The notes: generated from the sequence alone by a model not told the origin. A stretch of DNA of 64,000 nt from DATGMP01 sp035293565 (GCA_035293565.1 DATGMP010000107.1:1-64000), one strand, 5' to 3'; counted from the stretch's first letter, positions 43,729 to 51,996 are shown. Numbers and translations: made by a program.

Positions 43729-44172
43729 ATGGGGAGGCAAGAAGACAAAGCTGAGATCGAGCAGCTTCTCTACCGCTATGCCTGGATGGTGGACGAACGG
43801 AGATGGGAGCTGATCGATGAGGTCTTCACGCCCGACGCCACCATCGACTATGTCTCGACCGGCGGCAAGGCGGGCCCTGTCCGCGAGACTCTCGCTTGGC
43901 TGGATCGGGCGCTTGCCCCTTGGCCGATCAACATGCACGTCATTACCAATATCGCGCCGGAGATTGCGGGAGAGCGCGCCGCCTGCCGTTCGTGCTTCAT
44001 GGCCCCGATGGGCCGCCCACGCGACGATGGCGGCCAGGAGACGATCACCAACGCCGGCTATTATTTCGATAAGCTCTTGAAGACGAAGCGCGGTTGGCGG
44101 ATCCAGGAGCGTATCTGCAAACAGATCATCATGATCGGGGCGCTGCCGGCAGGCTACCAGATACCGGATTAG
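43729..44172 (+). CDS. SnoaL-like / NTF2-fold protein
   Basis: 147 residues with the NTF2 pattern EIEQLLYRYAWMVDERRWEL (9-28), DEVFTPDATIDY and a C-terminal RTKRGWRIQERICKQ-like strand. Members include polyketide cyclases, dehydratases and ring-hydroxylating dioxygenase beta chains. GGGGGAGAT lies before the ATG. The stop overlaps that of the convergent Lon-domain gene by four bases. Function not assigned. Confidence 0.8.
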   Translation: MGRQEDKAEIEQLLYRYAWMVDERRWELIDEVFTPDATIDYVSTGGKAGPVRETLAWLDRALAPWPINMHVITNIAPEIAGERAACRSCFMAPMGRPRDDGGQETITNAGYYFDKLLKTKRGWRIQERICKQIIMIGALPAGYQIPD

Positions 44173-44720
44173 CTCAATCGGTCGCGAAGTCGCTCGAGGC
44201 GCTCTTCGAGGCTCAGCAGATCGGCTTCGAGCAGCGCCTGCAGCTCGGCAACCTTAGCATCGGAGTCCGGCAATTTCAGCCGTTTGGCCGCTTCGTCTGT
44301 CACGGACGGCCCCAAGAATTGCCGCGCCTCGCTCAGTATCTCGTCCGATACTCGACCGACCGCGCCGGCATCTCGGACCGGATCTTCGAGCAATTCGACG
44401 ACGCCTTCGAGGAAGTCGTCGTTTGGAACCAGCCGAACGAGCCGGGCGCGCCGCCGACCCTCGACCAGCAATTTGATTGCGCTGCCGGCGGACACGTGCT
44501 CGACGATGCGGCCGACCGTCCCGATCCGATAGAGATCGCTCTCCGTGACCTCCTCCCTTGCGGCCTCCTTCTGGGCGATAAAAACAATGTCGGTTCCCTT
44601 CGCGACCGCTTGGTCAACGGCGCGAGCCGATTTCGGGCGACCGACCAGGAACGGCATCGTGATGCCTGGAAACAGGACGATATCGCGAAGCGGCAATACC
44701 GCAATGAGCTTTTCGGGCAT
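44169..44720 (-). CDS. Stand-alone Lon N-terminal (substrate-binding) domain protein
   Basis: 183 residues from ATG 44720 with a near-ideal GGAGGTGATGCT ribosome site. The sequence starts like a Lon protease (KLIAVLPLRDIVLFPG, then FLVGRPKSARAVDQAV and VFIAQKEAAREE, then GTVGRIVEHV and LVEGRRRARL) but stops after the N-terminal domain; there is no AAA+ or protease part. It could be an adaptor or a decoy for Lon substrates. Divergent from the sigma-like gene across 126 bases. Confidence 0.82.
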   Translation of the reverse strand: MPEKLIAVLPLRDIVLFPGITMPFLVGRPKSARAVDQAVAKGTDIVFIAQKEAAREEVTESDLYRIGTVGRIVEHVSAGSAIKLLVEGRRRARLVRLVPNDDFLEGVVELLEDPVRDAGAVGRVSDEILSEARQFLGPSVTDEAAKRLKLPDSDAKVAELQALLEADLLSLEERLERLRDRLS

Positions 44721-44846
44721 AGCATCACCTCCGGCGTCGATACCGGGAGATGCACCAGCCGCGGGGCCGCACGGACAAAATATATTTTTGCATCGGACCG
44801 TCCGCGACATGCTCGGAGCCGCGCATATTGTTCGAGTGGAACGGAG
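44721..44846. promoter_or_regulatory. Divergent promoter region, Lon-N gene / sigma-like gene
   Basis: The spacer contains the only AT block nearby, ACAAAATATATTTTTGCAT (about 44776-44794), which can serve as -10 material on both strands. GCGGGGCCG and GCACGGAC flank it. No operator was recognised. Confidence 0.45.
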
Positions 44847-45407
44847 ATGCGTGCGCTGAAATCGAAGGCGAGCTGTCAGAATCTGGGCGAGACCGCGATC
44901 GGAGAAGCGCTGTCGGCGCGCCTGCTCTCCGAGACCGACCTGCTGCGCCTCAAAGCCATTGCGCGGCTTCATGCGCGCGGTTTGCCGCCGGGCATCGGCT
45001 GGATGGATCTGCTACAGGAAGCCATCCTTCGGATGCTTCAAGGTTCACGCCGCAAGCCACCCGATCTGCCGATCGTCGCATTCCTCGCAGGAGTCATGCG
45101 CAGCATCAGATCGGAGCACTGGCGCCGTGCTCAGCGGGAAGCCGATGCCCAAGCGTGGCTCGCCGCCGAATCTGGACCCTCGGTCGAACCCGAGGAGAGG
45201 CTCGCCGCGGTTCAGGCGCTAGCAGCAATTGATCGTCTGTTCGCCCACGATCCTCAGGCGCTTCAAATCATCGCCGGTTTAGGTGAGGGGCTCACGGCCG
45301 AGAGAATTCGCGAGGTCTATTGCATGTCCAAGACAGACTATGATTCGACGCGCAAGCGCATGCGGCGCGCCCTGCTGCGCGAAGGTCTCGCCTGGAGGCG
45401 GCCATGA
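44847..45407 (+). CDS. Sigma-70-like factor (region 2 / region 4 protein)
   Basis: 186 residues from ATG 44847 (GGAACGGAG upstream). The middle has a region-2-like stretch (WMDLLQEAILRMLQGSRR, then FLAGVMRSIRSEHWRRAQRE) and the C-terminus a region-4-like HTH (LTAERIREVYCMSKTDYDST then RKRMRRALLREGL). It is divergent from the Lon-N gene and coupled by ATGA to a small acidic protein that could be its partner or antagonist. It may regulate rather than act as a true sigma. Confidence 0.7.
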   Translation: MRALKSKASCQNLGETAIGEALSARLLSETDLLRLKAIARLHARGLPPGIGWMDLLQEAILRMLQGSRRKPPDLPIVAFLAGVMRSIRSEHWRRAQREADAQAWLAAESGPSVEPEERLAAVQALAAIDRLFAHDPQALQIIAGLGEGLTAERIREVYCMSKTDYDSTRKRMRRALLREGLAWRRP

Positions 45408-45676
45408 CGACTCCACCTGAGCTCGCTCTGACCCGCCTGTTGCAAGCCTTCGAGGCCGAGCTGATCGAAGCGATGGAGGAAGAGATCGTTGGGGCGCTCT
45501 CCGATCTCGGGATGAGCGCCTCGATCAATGGATCGGCGGCGCTCATCGATGTGAAATATTCGGCGATCCGCCGTCATCTCGAAGCGTATGGTGTGGCGCT
45601 GACGCAGCCGGCGTCGGAGGAGGACGAGGACATGCCCGTCCGACATCTGCCCGGCGCGCTTCGGCACGATCAATAG
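45404..45676 (+). CDS. Small acidic protein coupled to sigma-like gene
   Basis: 90 residues, starting inside the stop of the sigma-like gene (ATGA). The N-terminal half is a probable amphipathic helix (LLQAFEAELIEAMEEEIVGA), then a short beta-like part, and the C-terminus has SEEDEDMPVRH. No family was recognised. Strict coupling suggests it binds or controls the sigma-like protein; this is inference. Confidence 0.6.
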   Translation: MTTPPELALTRLLQAFEAELIEAMEEEIVGALSDLGMSASINGSAALIDVKYSAIRRHLEAYGVALTQPASEEDEDMPVRHLPGALRHDQ

Positions 45677-45891
45677 CGCTGCGGCTCAGCACGCTTCGAA
45701 CACGCGCTCTGCCGGTGCTCGGCGCGCGCCATCTGGCGTCCCGCACTCCACATAGCCACCGGACCGAGCGACCGTCGCAGCAGCTCCGATGCATGGGCAA
45801 AGCCCGGATAGTCGTCGAACACGATTCCGGTCTGCATGCCGGTCGCTACGGCGCCCAGCAGAAGGACGGCAAGGCGAGCTACGCCGAGCAC
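45670..45891 (-). CDS. Possible small membrane or exported protein
   Basis: 73 residues from a GTG at 45891, 13 bases after the GST-like stop. An N-terminal hydrophobic stretch (LGVARLAVLLLGAVATGM) could be a signal peptide or single membrane helix; the rest is basic. No ribosome site is clear and no family is known. Its stop lies inside the end of the convergent acidic-protein gene. It may be a chance ORF. Confidence 0.35.
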   Translation of the reverse strand: MLGVARLAVLLLGAVATGMQTGIVFDDYPGFAHASELLRRSLGPVAMWSAGRQMARAEHRQSACSKRAEPQRY

Positions 45892-45904
45892 GAGCGGTGA
45901 GCCT

Positions 45905-46681
45905 TCAGAAATCCATCGGTAGCTTCAGATAGGTCCGATAGATGAAGTCCCGATGCTCGAACAGCTCCGGGCCGGCGATGTCTTTGAGGGTCGGATTCGT
46001 ATAGCTCGCGCGCATATAGTCCGGAAGGTTAGGGCAGAGATCGGGCGGCAGCGGGTCGATCGAGCCCGCGAAGGTGGCCCAATAGATATCGAGCGCCGAG
46101 AGCCTGTCGCCAATCAGGAATCGACGCCCGCGGGCGCGCTGGTCGGCCAGCTGTGCGCGCAACGCGCCGAGGATCGCGGCCATCTGCGCTTCGGCGGCGG
46201 CCACGCGCTCCGGCGCATAGCCGTATTTGGCGCCGAGCCGGCGCGACATGGCCTTCATCTCGTCCGTGATCGCCGGATTGGTCAGTGTCCGGTGAAGCGA
46301 AACCAACCGTATATTCCAGCCATAACCGTTCTCGCTGCAAATCTCGTTGATCAGGCCGAACATCCGGACGCGGTCGTTGAAGTCGGCTGGAATCAATCTG
46401 GGTTCGGGCGCCAGCCTCTCGGCTAGATAGAGCTGCTCGAGCCAGGTCGAGCGCGGACGCTCGTCATTCCAGATCGCGACGGGACCCGAGGTCTGCGCCG
46501 TCCATGCTTGGAGCGCGCGGTTCTCGCCCCCTACCTCCTGCTCGACCAGCTGGTATGGCACGTTCTTGGCGTCGAACAGCCCCTTGGCGGCTTCGCTCCA
46601 GATGCCGGGCACATGCGCCGTCACCACGAGCCTCAACCCCATCATGCCGCGCGCGTCGTCGACCGAATGGTATTTCGCCAT
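45905..46681 (-). CDS. Glutathione S-transferase-like protein
   Basis: 258 residues. The thioredoxin-like N-terminal part (LRLVVTAHVPGIWSEAAKGL then VPYQLVEQEVGGENRAL) and a helical C-terminal part with GRRFLIGDRLSALDIYWATF, the GST N-capping/hydrophobic staple region. It lacks the classical SNAIL motif. It follows the riboflavin-linked DUF1488-like gene after 77 bases, so it may have its own promoter. Confidence 0.75.
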   Translation of the reverse strand: MAKYHSVDDARGMMGLRLVVTAHVPGIWSEAAKGLFDAKNVPYQLVEQEVGGENRALQAWTAQTSGPVAIWNDERPRSTWLEQLYLAERLAPEPRLIPADFNDRVRMFGLINEICSENGYGWNIRLVSLHRTLTNPAITDEMKAMSRRLGAKYGYAPERVAAAEAQMAAILGALRAQLADQRARGRRFLIGDRLSALDIYWATFAGSIDPLPPDLCPNLPDYMRASYTNPTLKDIAGPELFEHRDFIYRTYLKLPMDF

Positions 46682-46758
46682 CGCTCGCCTCCTGTGGCGC
46701 GATCCTGGCGCAGGATGGCCGATGGTTCAACCGGCGTGCTCGCCCCCGGCCCCCCAGC

Positions 46759-47052
46759 CTACGGGCCGGTCCGGCTTGGTTTAAGATCTGTCGCCCGGAT
46801 TCGAATATTAGCGTCTTCATCGAGGTCGAGCGCTTTGACCTTGGCCTCCGCGGCGCGCTCGAAGCCGGTGCGGTTCATATGGAATTGCTCGACGCATTCC
46901 TCGGGCTTGAGCCGCCGTCCGGCAAGGCTTTGCAGCACCCGGCGCGACACCGCGACATTGCCGCGATACTCGCCGATCTGGACGGTGAAGAGGACCGCAT
47001 CCTCGGCCTCGTCCCAGCGCGCATCGTCAGGGAAAGTAAACAACTCGACCAT
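46759..47052 (-). CDS. DUF1488-like small protein
   Basis: 97 residues from ATG 47052 (upstream in-frame codons overlap ribH). FTFPDDARWDEAEDAVLFTV and VSRRVLQSLAGRRL match the DUF1488 pattern; the C-terminus is a charged helix. It begins 35 bases after ribH. In many Alphaproteobacteria nusB follows ribH; here this gene takes that place. Function unknown. Confidence 0.6.
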   Translation of the reverse strand: MVELFTFPDDARWDEAEDAVLFTVQIGEYRGNVAVSRRVLQSLAGRRLKPEECVEQFHMNRTGFERAAEAKVKALDLDEDANIRIRATDLKPSRTGP

Positions 47053-47087
47053 GCGGGCGAGCTTATCATGGCGCGCCTGATTAGACC

Positions 47088-47552
47088 TCAGTCGCCGCGG
47101 ATGCGGCGGAGCGTCTCTATCGAGGCGAGGCAAGCTGCCGCCGCCTCACGTCCCTTGTTCGACGAATCCGCGCTGCTGCGCGCCTTCGCCTGCGCATCGT
47201 CATAGGTGGTCAGAATCCCGAAGCTGATCGGCGTTCCGCTCTCCAAGGATGCCATCATCAGGCCCAGGCTGGCGCCGAGGCTGATGAACTCGAAATGCGC
47301 GGTCTCACCCTTGATCACGCAGCCCAGACAGACGACCCCGTCATACCGCCCGGTCCGCGCTAGAGTCTGAGCGATCAGCGGCAGCTCGAAAGCGCCCGGC
47401 GCCTCGATGACATCCTCGGGGGCGAGCGGCACTCGATGTTCCGCAAGCCAAGCTTGCGCACCGCGCAAAAGACCGTCCGTGTATTCTTCGTTGAAGCGGC
47501 TAATGGCGATGGCGAGGCGGATCGGCCTCGGACGCGTCTCGATTCCAGGCAT
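47088..47552 (-). CDS. ribH: 6,7-dimethyl-8-ribityllumazine synthase
   Basis: 154 residues from ATG 47552, the usual length. AIAISRFNEEYTDGLL, EAPGAFELPLIAQTL and LGCVIKGETAHFEFIS are the substrate-binding blocks. It condenses the pyrimidine with dihydroxybutanone phosphate. It starts 7 bases after ribBA, in a tight riboflavin operon. The longer frame overlaps ribBA and is rejected. Confidence 0.95.
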   Translation of the reverse strand: MPGIETRPRPIRLAIAISRFNEEYTDGLLRGAQAWLAEHRVPLAPEDVIEAPGAFELPLIAQTLARTGRYDGVVCLGCVIKGETAHFEFISLGASLGLMMASLESGTPISFGILTTYDDAQAKARSSADSSNKGREAAAACLASIETLRRIRGD

Positions 47553-47559
47553 GTCAGAT

Positions 47560-48777
47560 TCAGCTTCCGCTTCGACCGGGAAACTGCGAGAACCGATGAC
47601 CGAGCTTGTCGCGCTTCGTCGCAAGATATGCGGCATTGTGGACATTGTCCGGAGAGATAAGCGCGACCTCCTCGATCACATCGATGCCGTAGCTGCTCAG
47701 ACCCGCCGTCTTGCGGGGATTGTTGCTCAGCAGCCGAATCCGCGCGAGGCCGAGGGCCTTCAGGATTTGCGCGGCCATGCCATAGTCGCGGAGGTCGTCG
47801 ACAAAGCCGAGTGCCATATTCGCTTCGACCGTATCTAGACCCCGATCTTGCAGGGCATAGGCGCGAATCTTGTTGGCGAGTCCGATTCCTCGGCCTTCAT
47901 GACCGTTCAGATAGACCAGGACGCTGTTGCGACTTTCGCCGATACGCCGAAGCGCGCTTTGCAGCTGCGCGCCACAATCGCAGCGGAGCGAACCCAGGAC
48001 ATCGCCGGTCAGGCATTCCGAATGCACGCGCACGAGCGCTCCGTCCGTGAGGGGACCGTTGACGAGCGCCAGATGCTCGCGTTCGTCGACGAGGCTTCGA
48101 AAGGCGTGCGCCTCCAAGCCGCTCGACGCATGGTCCGACGGCAGGCACGCCGACGCGACCTCCTCCACCAGTCTCTCATAGGTGAGCCGATGGGCGGCCA
48201 GCGCCGCGATGGAGACGATCGGAATATCGTGGCGCTCGGCGAATGCCACAAGGTCAGGCATCCGCGCCATCTCGCCGTCGTCGCGCATGATTTCGCAAAT
48301 CACGGCGGCGGGCCTCAGCTCCGCGATCCGCATCAGATCGACCGATCCCTCGGTATGTCCGGCGCGCGCCAGTACACCGCCCGGCACGGCGCGCAACGGA
48401 AACACATGCCCCGGGGAGACGATATCGTCGGCGGTCGCATACTCGGCCACGGCGGCCTGAATCGTGCGCGCCCGATCGAAGGCGGATATGCCGGTGGATA
48501 CGCCGATGCGCGCTTCGATGGAGATCGTAAAGGCGGTCTTCCGCGGCGTCCGGTTGTCGCCGACCATCGGCGGCAGGCGCAGGCGATCGACGATCGAACC
48601 ATCGAGAGCCAGGCAGATCAGCCCACGCCCGTGGGTCGCCATGAAATTGATCCGCTCGCCCGTGGCGAATTGGGCCGGGATCACGAGATCGCCCTCATTC
48701 TCCCGATCCTCGTCGTCGACCAGGATGATCATCCGCCCGGCCTTCAGCCGCTCGATGGCGTCGAATAACCCCGACAT
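47560..48777 (-). CDS. ribBA: Bifunctional DHBP synthase / GTP cyclohydrolase II
   Basis: 405 residues from ATG 48777, which lies 33 bases inside the ribE end in another frame. Residues 1-200 are DHBP synthase (VDDEDRENEGDL, GRGLICLAL, HVFPLRAVPGGVLARAGHTE). The second half is GTP cyclohydrolase II with the zinc site CLTGDVLGSLRCDCGAQL and NGHEGRGIGLANKIRAY. It supplies both branches of riboflavin synthesis. Confidence 0.94.
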   Translation of the reverse strand: MSGLFDAIERLKAGRMIILVDDEDRENEGDLVIPAQFATGERINFMATHGRGLICLALDGSIVDRLRLPPMVGDNRTPRKTAFTISIEARIGVSTGISAFDRARTIQAAVAEYATADDIVSPGHVFPLRAVPGGVLARAGHTEGSVDLMRIAELRPAAVICEIMRDDGEMARMPDLVAFAERHDIPIVSIAALAAHRLTYERLVEEVASACLPSDHASSGLEAHAFRSLVDEREHLALVNGPLTDGALVRVHSECLTGDVLGSLRCDCGAQLQSALRRIGESRNSVLVYLNGHEGRGIGLANKIRAYALQDRGLDTVEANMALGFVDDLRDYGMAAQILKALGLARIRLLSNNPRKTAGLSSYGIDVIEEVALISPDNVHNAAYLATKRDKLGHRFSQFPGRSGS

Positions 48778-49367
48778 AGCTGCTCCACATATTTGGCGAT
48801 CACATCCACTTCGACATTGAGCTCGTCGCCGGGCGTACAGCGGGAGAGATTGGTGTGCGCCCAGCTGTGGGGGATGAGCATGATCCCGACCGTGAACCGG
48901 CCGCTCGAATCCGGCTCGCCAACAACATTCAAGGTCAAGCTGACCCCGTTGACGGCGATCGACCCCTTTTCGACACAGAAGGAACGCAGGCCCTTCGGCA
49001 GTTCCAGCGCGATCCGGCGGGCCTCGCCGTCCCGCTCGATCGCGCAGAGACGCGCCTTGCCGTCGACATGTCCCTGAACAAGATGACCCGACAGTCGTGT
49101 GGCGAGCGTCACGGACCGCTCGAGATTGACCCATCCTCCCGGCTCGAGCCTGCCGAGGTTGGACCGGTCGAGAGTTTCGGCACTGACGAAGAATGTCGCC
49201 TCCCCAGCTGGCTCGCACCGTGTGACGGTGAGACAGGCTCCGTTGACTGCGACGCTTTCGCCCAGCGAGAGGTCGCTGTAGCCCGTCCCGATTGTCAGCT
49301 GTCGCCCGCTCTCCACCGATGCGACCCCACTTACGCGGCCTACTCGTTCGATGATCCCCGAAAACAT
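48744..49367 (-). CDS. ribE: Riboflavin synthase, alpha subunit
   Basis: 207 residues with two lumazine-binding repeats: MFSGIIERVGRV and NGACLTVTRC in the first, HLVQGHVDGKARL and VNGVSLTLNVV in the second. It makes riboflavin from two lumazines. GCAGGAGAGAG precedes the ATG. It is the first gene of ribE-ribBA-ribH, divergent from the GntR regulator. No FMN riboswitch could be made out upstream. Confidence 0.95.
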   Translation of the reverse strand: MFSGIIERVGRVSGVASVESGRQLTIGTGYSDLSLGESVAVNGACLTVTRCEPAGEATFFVSAETLDRSNLGRLEPGGWVNLERSVTLATRLSGHLVQGHVDGKARLCAIERDGEARRIALELPKGLRSFCVEKGSIAVNGVSLTLNVVGEPDSSGRFTVGIMLIPHSWAHTNLSRCTPGDELNVEVDVIAKYVEQLCRGYSTPSSG

Positions 49368-49562
49368 GCTCTCTCCTGCCCAGCGGCAGCCCGCGGGGTT
49401 GCAAACATCAGAAGCCGGGTGGAAAACACCGGCCGGCCCAGCGCACCTGGCGTTCGACTGACGGCGGGGGGCGCGGTACCATGGGAGGGCTTTACGGGCG
49501 ATTTCGGCGGCAAGCCAGAGCTCTACGCCGATGCGCGATCTAACATGTTACGCGAGCATTCG

Positions 49563-50267
49563 ATGTCTGCACTGAAATCTCTACCGGCACGCATGAAGGG
49601 CCCGGCAAACAGCGTCGCCCATGGCGGCGAATGGTCCGCGGGCCTTCAGAAGGCGCGCGTCTATGAGCAGATTCTACTGGATATCATCCTTGGCGATCTC
49701 CCACCCATGAGCGTCCTCGATGAAAAGAGCCTGGCCGAAGCCTATGCGGCCGGCATCGCCGGCGTGCGCGAGGCCCTTGGGCGGTTGGCCCTGGAAGGTC
49801 TGGTGATTCGGCGCCCACGCGTCGGTACCGTGGTGGCGCCGCTCGACATCCGTGAGGTCGAGCACGCCTTCGAGGTTCGGCACATGTTGGAGGCCCGAAC
49901 GGCTGCCTTGGCGGCCAGGAATGCGACGGCTGACGACATTGCCGCCATCACCACAGCCTTTGATGGAGCCGAGGACTCCATCGAGAAAGCCGACTTCAGA
50001 GCGATGCTGGCAATGGACCGCGCCTTTCACCGCAGGGTGGCGCTCGCAACCGGAAATCCGACGCTCGCCCGCTTCATCATCTCACTGCAGAACGTCGCCA
50101 CGCGTTTCTGGATCTGGGCGATGGAAAAGCAATCCCGCGACGCTCAGCTCAAGGACGTGGCGCTCCATCGAGCCCTCGGAGCCGCGATCGCAGATCGCGA
50201 TCCTATCGCCGCGGAAGCTGCCGCCGCGAAGCTGGTGGGCGATCCGCCGAGCGCGTATCGCGGCTGA
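49563..50267 (+). CDS. GntR-family regulator, FCD/FadR subgroup
   Basis: 234 residues from ATG 49563 (49545 is in the same frame and cannot be excluded). Winged HTH: KARVYEQILLDIILGDLPPM, LDEKSLAEAYAAGIAGVREA then LGRLALEGLVIRRPRVGTVV. The FCD ligand domain has EVRHMLEARTAALAARNAT and MDRAFHRRVALATGN with its metal-binding His. Such proteins usually repress catabolic genes and sense acidic metabolites. Its targets could be the decayed operon next to it. Confidence 0.87.
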   Translation: MSALKSLPARMKGPANSVAHGGEWSAGLQKARVYEQILLDIILGDLPPMSVLDEKSLAEAYAAGIAGVREALGRLALEGLVIRRPRVGTVVAPLDIREVEHAFEVRHMLEARTAALAARNATADDIAAITTAFDGAEDSIEKADFRAMLAMDRAFHRRVALATGNPTLARFIISLQNVATRFWIWAMEKQSRDAQLKDVALHRALGAAIADRDPIAAEAAAAKLVGDPPSAYRG

Positions 50268-50293
50268 CGATCTCTCGGACAGGGAGGCTCATC

Positions 50294-50491
50294 CTGTCGA
50301 CCAAGACTCCCATCAGCGAGCACATCATCAAGGTTCGCGACCAGACGAGCAAAGTCGTGCTTCGTCTCGGCTCAGAGCGTATGTGGGTTGCGATCGGCTA
50401 CTTCATGGGCGAACGCATCGAAGTTACGGGCCCGACCCAATCATCCGCGCTCGCAGCATGGCACCAGGCAGCCCGATCGCGGGACGACTAG
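50294..50491 (+). CDS. Small ORF with CTG start (65 residues)
   Basis: AGGGAGG at 50281-50287 is an excellent ribosome site, but the next in-frame codon at proper spacing is CTG at 50294; no ATG, GTG or TTG is near. From there the frame runs 65 codons to TAG. The product (STKTPISEHIIKVRDQTSKV then VLRLGSERMWVAIGYFMGER, ending ARSRDD) looks like a compact small protein. It lies 26 bases after the GntR stop. Start codon and reality are inferred. Confidence 0.5.
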   Translation: MSTKTPISEHIIKVRDQTSKVVLRLGSERMWVAIGYFMGERIEVTGPTQSSALAAWHQAARSRDD

Positions 50492-50517
50492 ACAAGAAGG
50501 CACTCCGCGCGGCGGAC

Positions 50518-50895
50518 TTACCCCATGCTCCTGGCGAGCCGGCTGGCTGCCGCCGCGGCGCTTCTCATAGCTCCGGCAACGAACCGTTCGCCGGCGCATT
50601 CGCCGATCCGCAGGACGCGCGCGGCCATCGCGGCGAGTCCGGACAGGTACTTTTTATCTGAGATCGCCGTCATGTTGGCGACGAAGGCAGCGCGCGGATA
50701 GGCGACGACCGCGGAGCCTATGACGACAAGCCCCACACCGCCCTGGGCACGGGCGCCGTAATACGCGATTTGCCGCTCGCCGATCGTGCCATCAGAGTTT
50801 GCGAGCCCCTCGCCCAGGGGGCACATGAGAAGACGATTTCGAATCGCCATCGTGCCGATCCGTCCGGGACGGAAAAGATGAGGATAGGCGCTCAA
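50518..50895 (-). pseudogene. Shrunken NADH:flavin oxidoreductase (old yellow enzyme) gene
   Basis: 125 residues from a TTG at 50895. The first 90 match the start of the OYE TIM barrel (HLFRPGRIGTMAIRNRLLMC, then GERQIAYYGARAQGGVGLVV), normally 350-650 residues. It then passes directly into RIGECAGERFVAGAMRSAA, which resembles the C-terminal end of the long 2,4-dienoyl-CoA-reductase type. An internal in-frame deletion is the simplest reading. The TTG overlaps the hydrolase stop (TTGA), the trace of a former operon. Confidence 0.65.
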
Positions 50896-51694
50896 ATCCG
50901 GCCGCCGCCGATCTCCTCGAAAAAGTCGAGGACGGCCTTGTTGTAAACTTCACTCCGCTCCAAGAAAGCGGAGTGACCGGCACCAGGAATGACCAGAAAG
51001 CGCGAGCCGCCGACCGCTTCGCCGTCTCTTCCATGAGCCAGGGCAGTGTAAGCTCGTCCTTGTCGCCGACGATGAAGAGCGATGGAACGGCGAAGCGCGA
51101 ATAATCGACCGGCGGAGAGTCGCGCATGCGCACATAGGCGTCGAGATAGTCGCCCGTATCCTTTGGCAGCGGCCTGACGGAGTTCAGACGACAGAGGCCG
51201 GTGTAAAGGCAGTGCAACTCGGGCTCCGCCTCCGCGAAGCCAGGCGCAAACAAATGCTCGAAGACGTTGAAACCGAGCGGAATCTTCCGCAGCATCTCGA
51301 TGGCCCATTTCGAGAGTGCTGCCGTCAGGAAGCCGAAGGGCGTGTCGCCCATCACCAGGGCGCGGACTCGTTCGGGCGCGCGCTGTGCCACCCCCGACAC
51401 GGCCATGCCACCCATCGAGTGGCCAACCAGGAACGCGCGCTCGATGCCGAGATGGTCGAGGAGGCCCAGAAGGTCGGATGCGGCGCTGTCCTCGGGCAAT
51501 CCGCCCCAGCCTCCGCCGCTGAGGCCGAAGCCGCGCGCGTCATAAGTAAGGCAGCGAAAGCGCTGCCGGAATGCAGTGATCTGCTTCCACCAGCAGAGAT
51601 GGAGTCCCTCGCCGCCATGCGCGAAGGCGACCCAATCCCCATCCCCTTCGACTTCATAATAGAGGTCGACACCGTTGATCGACGCGATGGGCAT
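50892..51694 (-). pseudogene. Alpha/beta hydrolase with frameshift
   Basis: The protein starts normally (INGVDLYYEVEGDGDWVAFA, nucleophile elbow VGHSMGGMA, acid strand FIVGDKDELTLPW). After LMEETAK the frame goes wrong, while a -1-shifted frame gives FLVIPGAGHSAFLERSEV and NKAVLDFFEEIGG to a stop at 50892, with the catalytic His in GAGHS. One base is missing near 51014-51018. The unshifted frame runs on without homology. True inactivation or a sequence error cannot be told apart here. The ATG overlaps the TonB remnant stop (TGATG). Confidence 0.75.
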
Positions 51695-51996
51695 CAGGCA
51701 CCCGGCCCGAATCTCTTGCGCAGCTGGATTCCGATCATCCTGGGCTCGTTATACACCGCCTGGTCGGTACCAAGCGAGTTGATGAGCGCCGCGCCGCCGA
51801 TCGTGTAGACCGTGTCGGTCAAGTTCGTGACATAAAAGGTCGCATCGAATCCGCTTTTCAGGATATCCGTCCAATCGACCGAAAGGTCGAACGTGTCTGT
51901 CGCTCCTTGATCGGCCGAAGGATCGCGCAGGCCTCCTTCTTCTCCCCGCCGGGAGCCGTCGGCTGCCCGACTTTCATCTAAATGATTGATAGTCTG
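51694..51996 (-). pseudogene. TonB-dependent receptor, C-terminal remnant
   Basis: The frame is open from an in-frame TAG (51997-51999) to TGA at 51694, with no ribosome site and no room for the barrel. Its last 65 codons read as the end of a TonB-dependent receptor: FDLSVDWTDILKSGFDATFY, VTNLTDTVYTIGG and MIGIQLRKRFG. The normal gene would be over 2 kb, so nearly all of it is gone. It is directly followed by the hydrolase, so it once led that operon. Confidence 0.7.

Noticed and set aside
49368..49560. Possible FMN riboswitch upstream of ribE
   Set aside because: The reverse strand has GC-rich inverted segments but not the conserved RFN blocks; no convincing element could be built.
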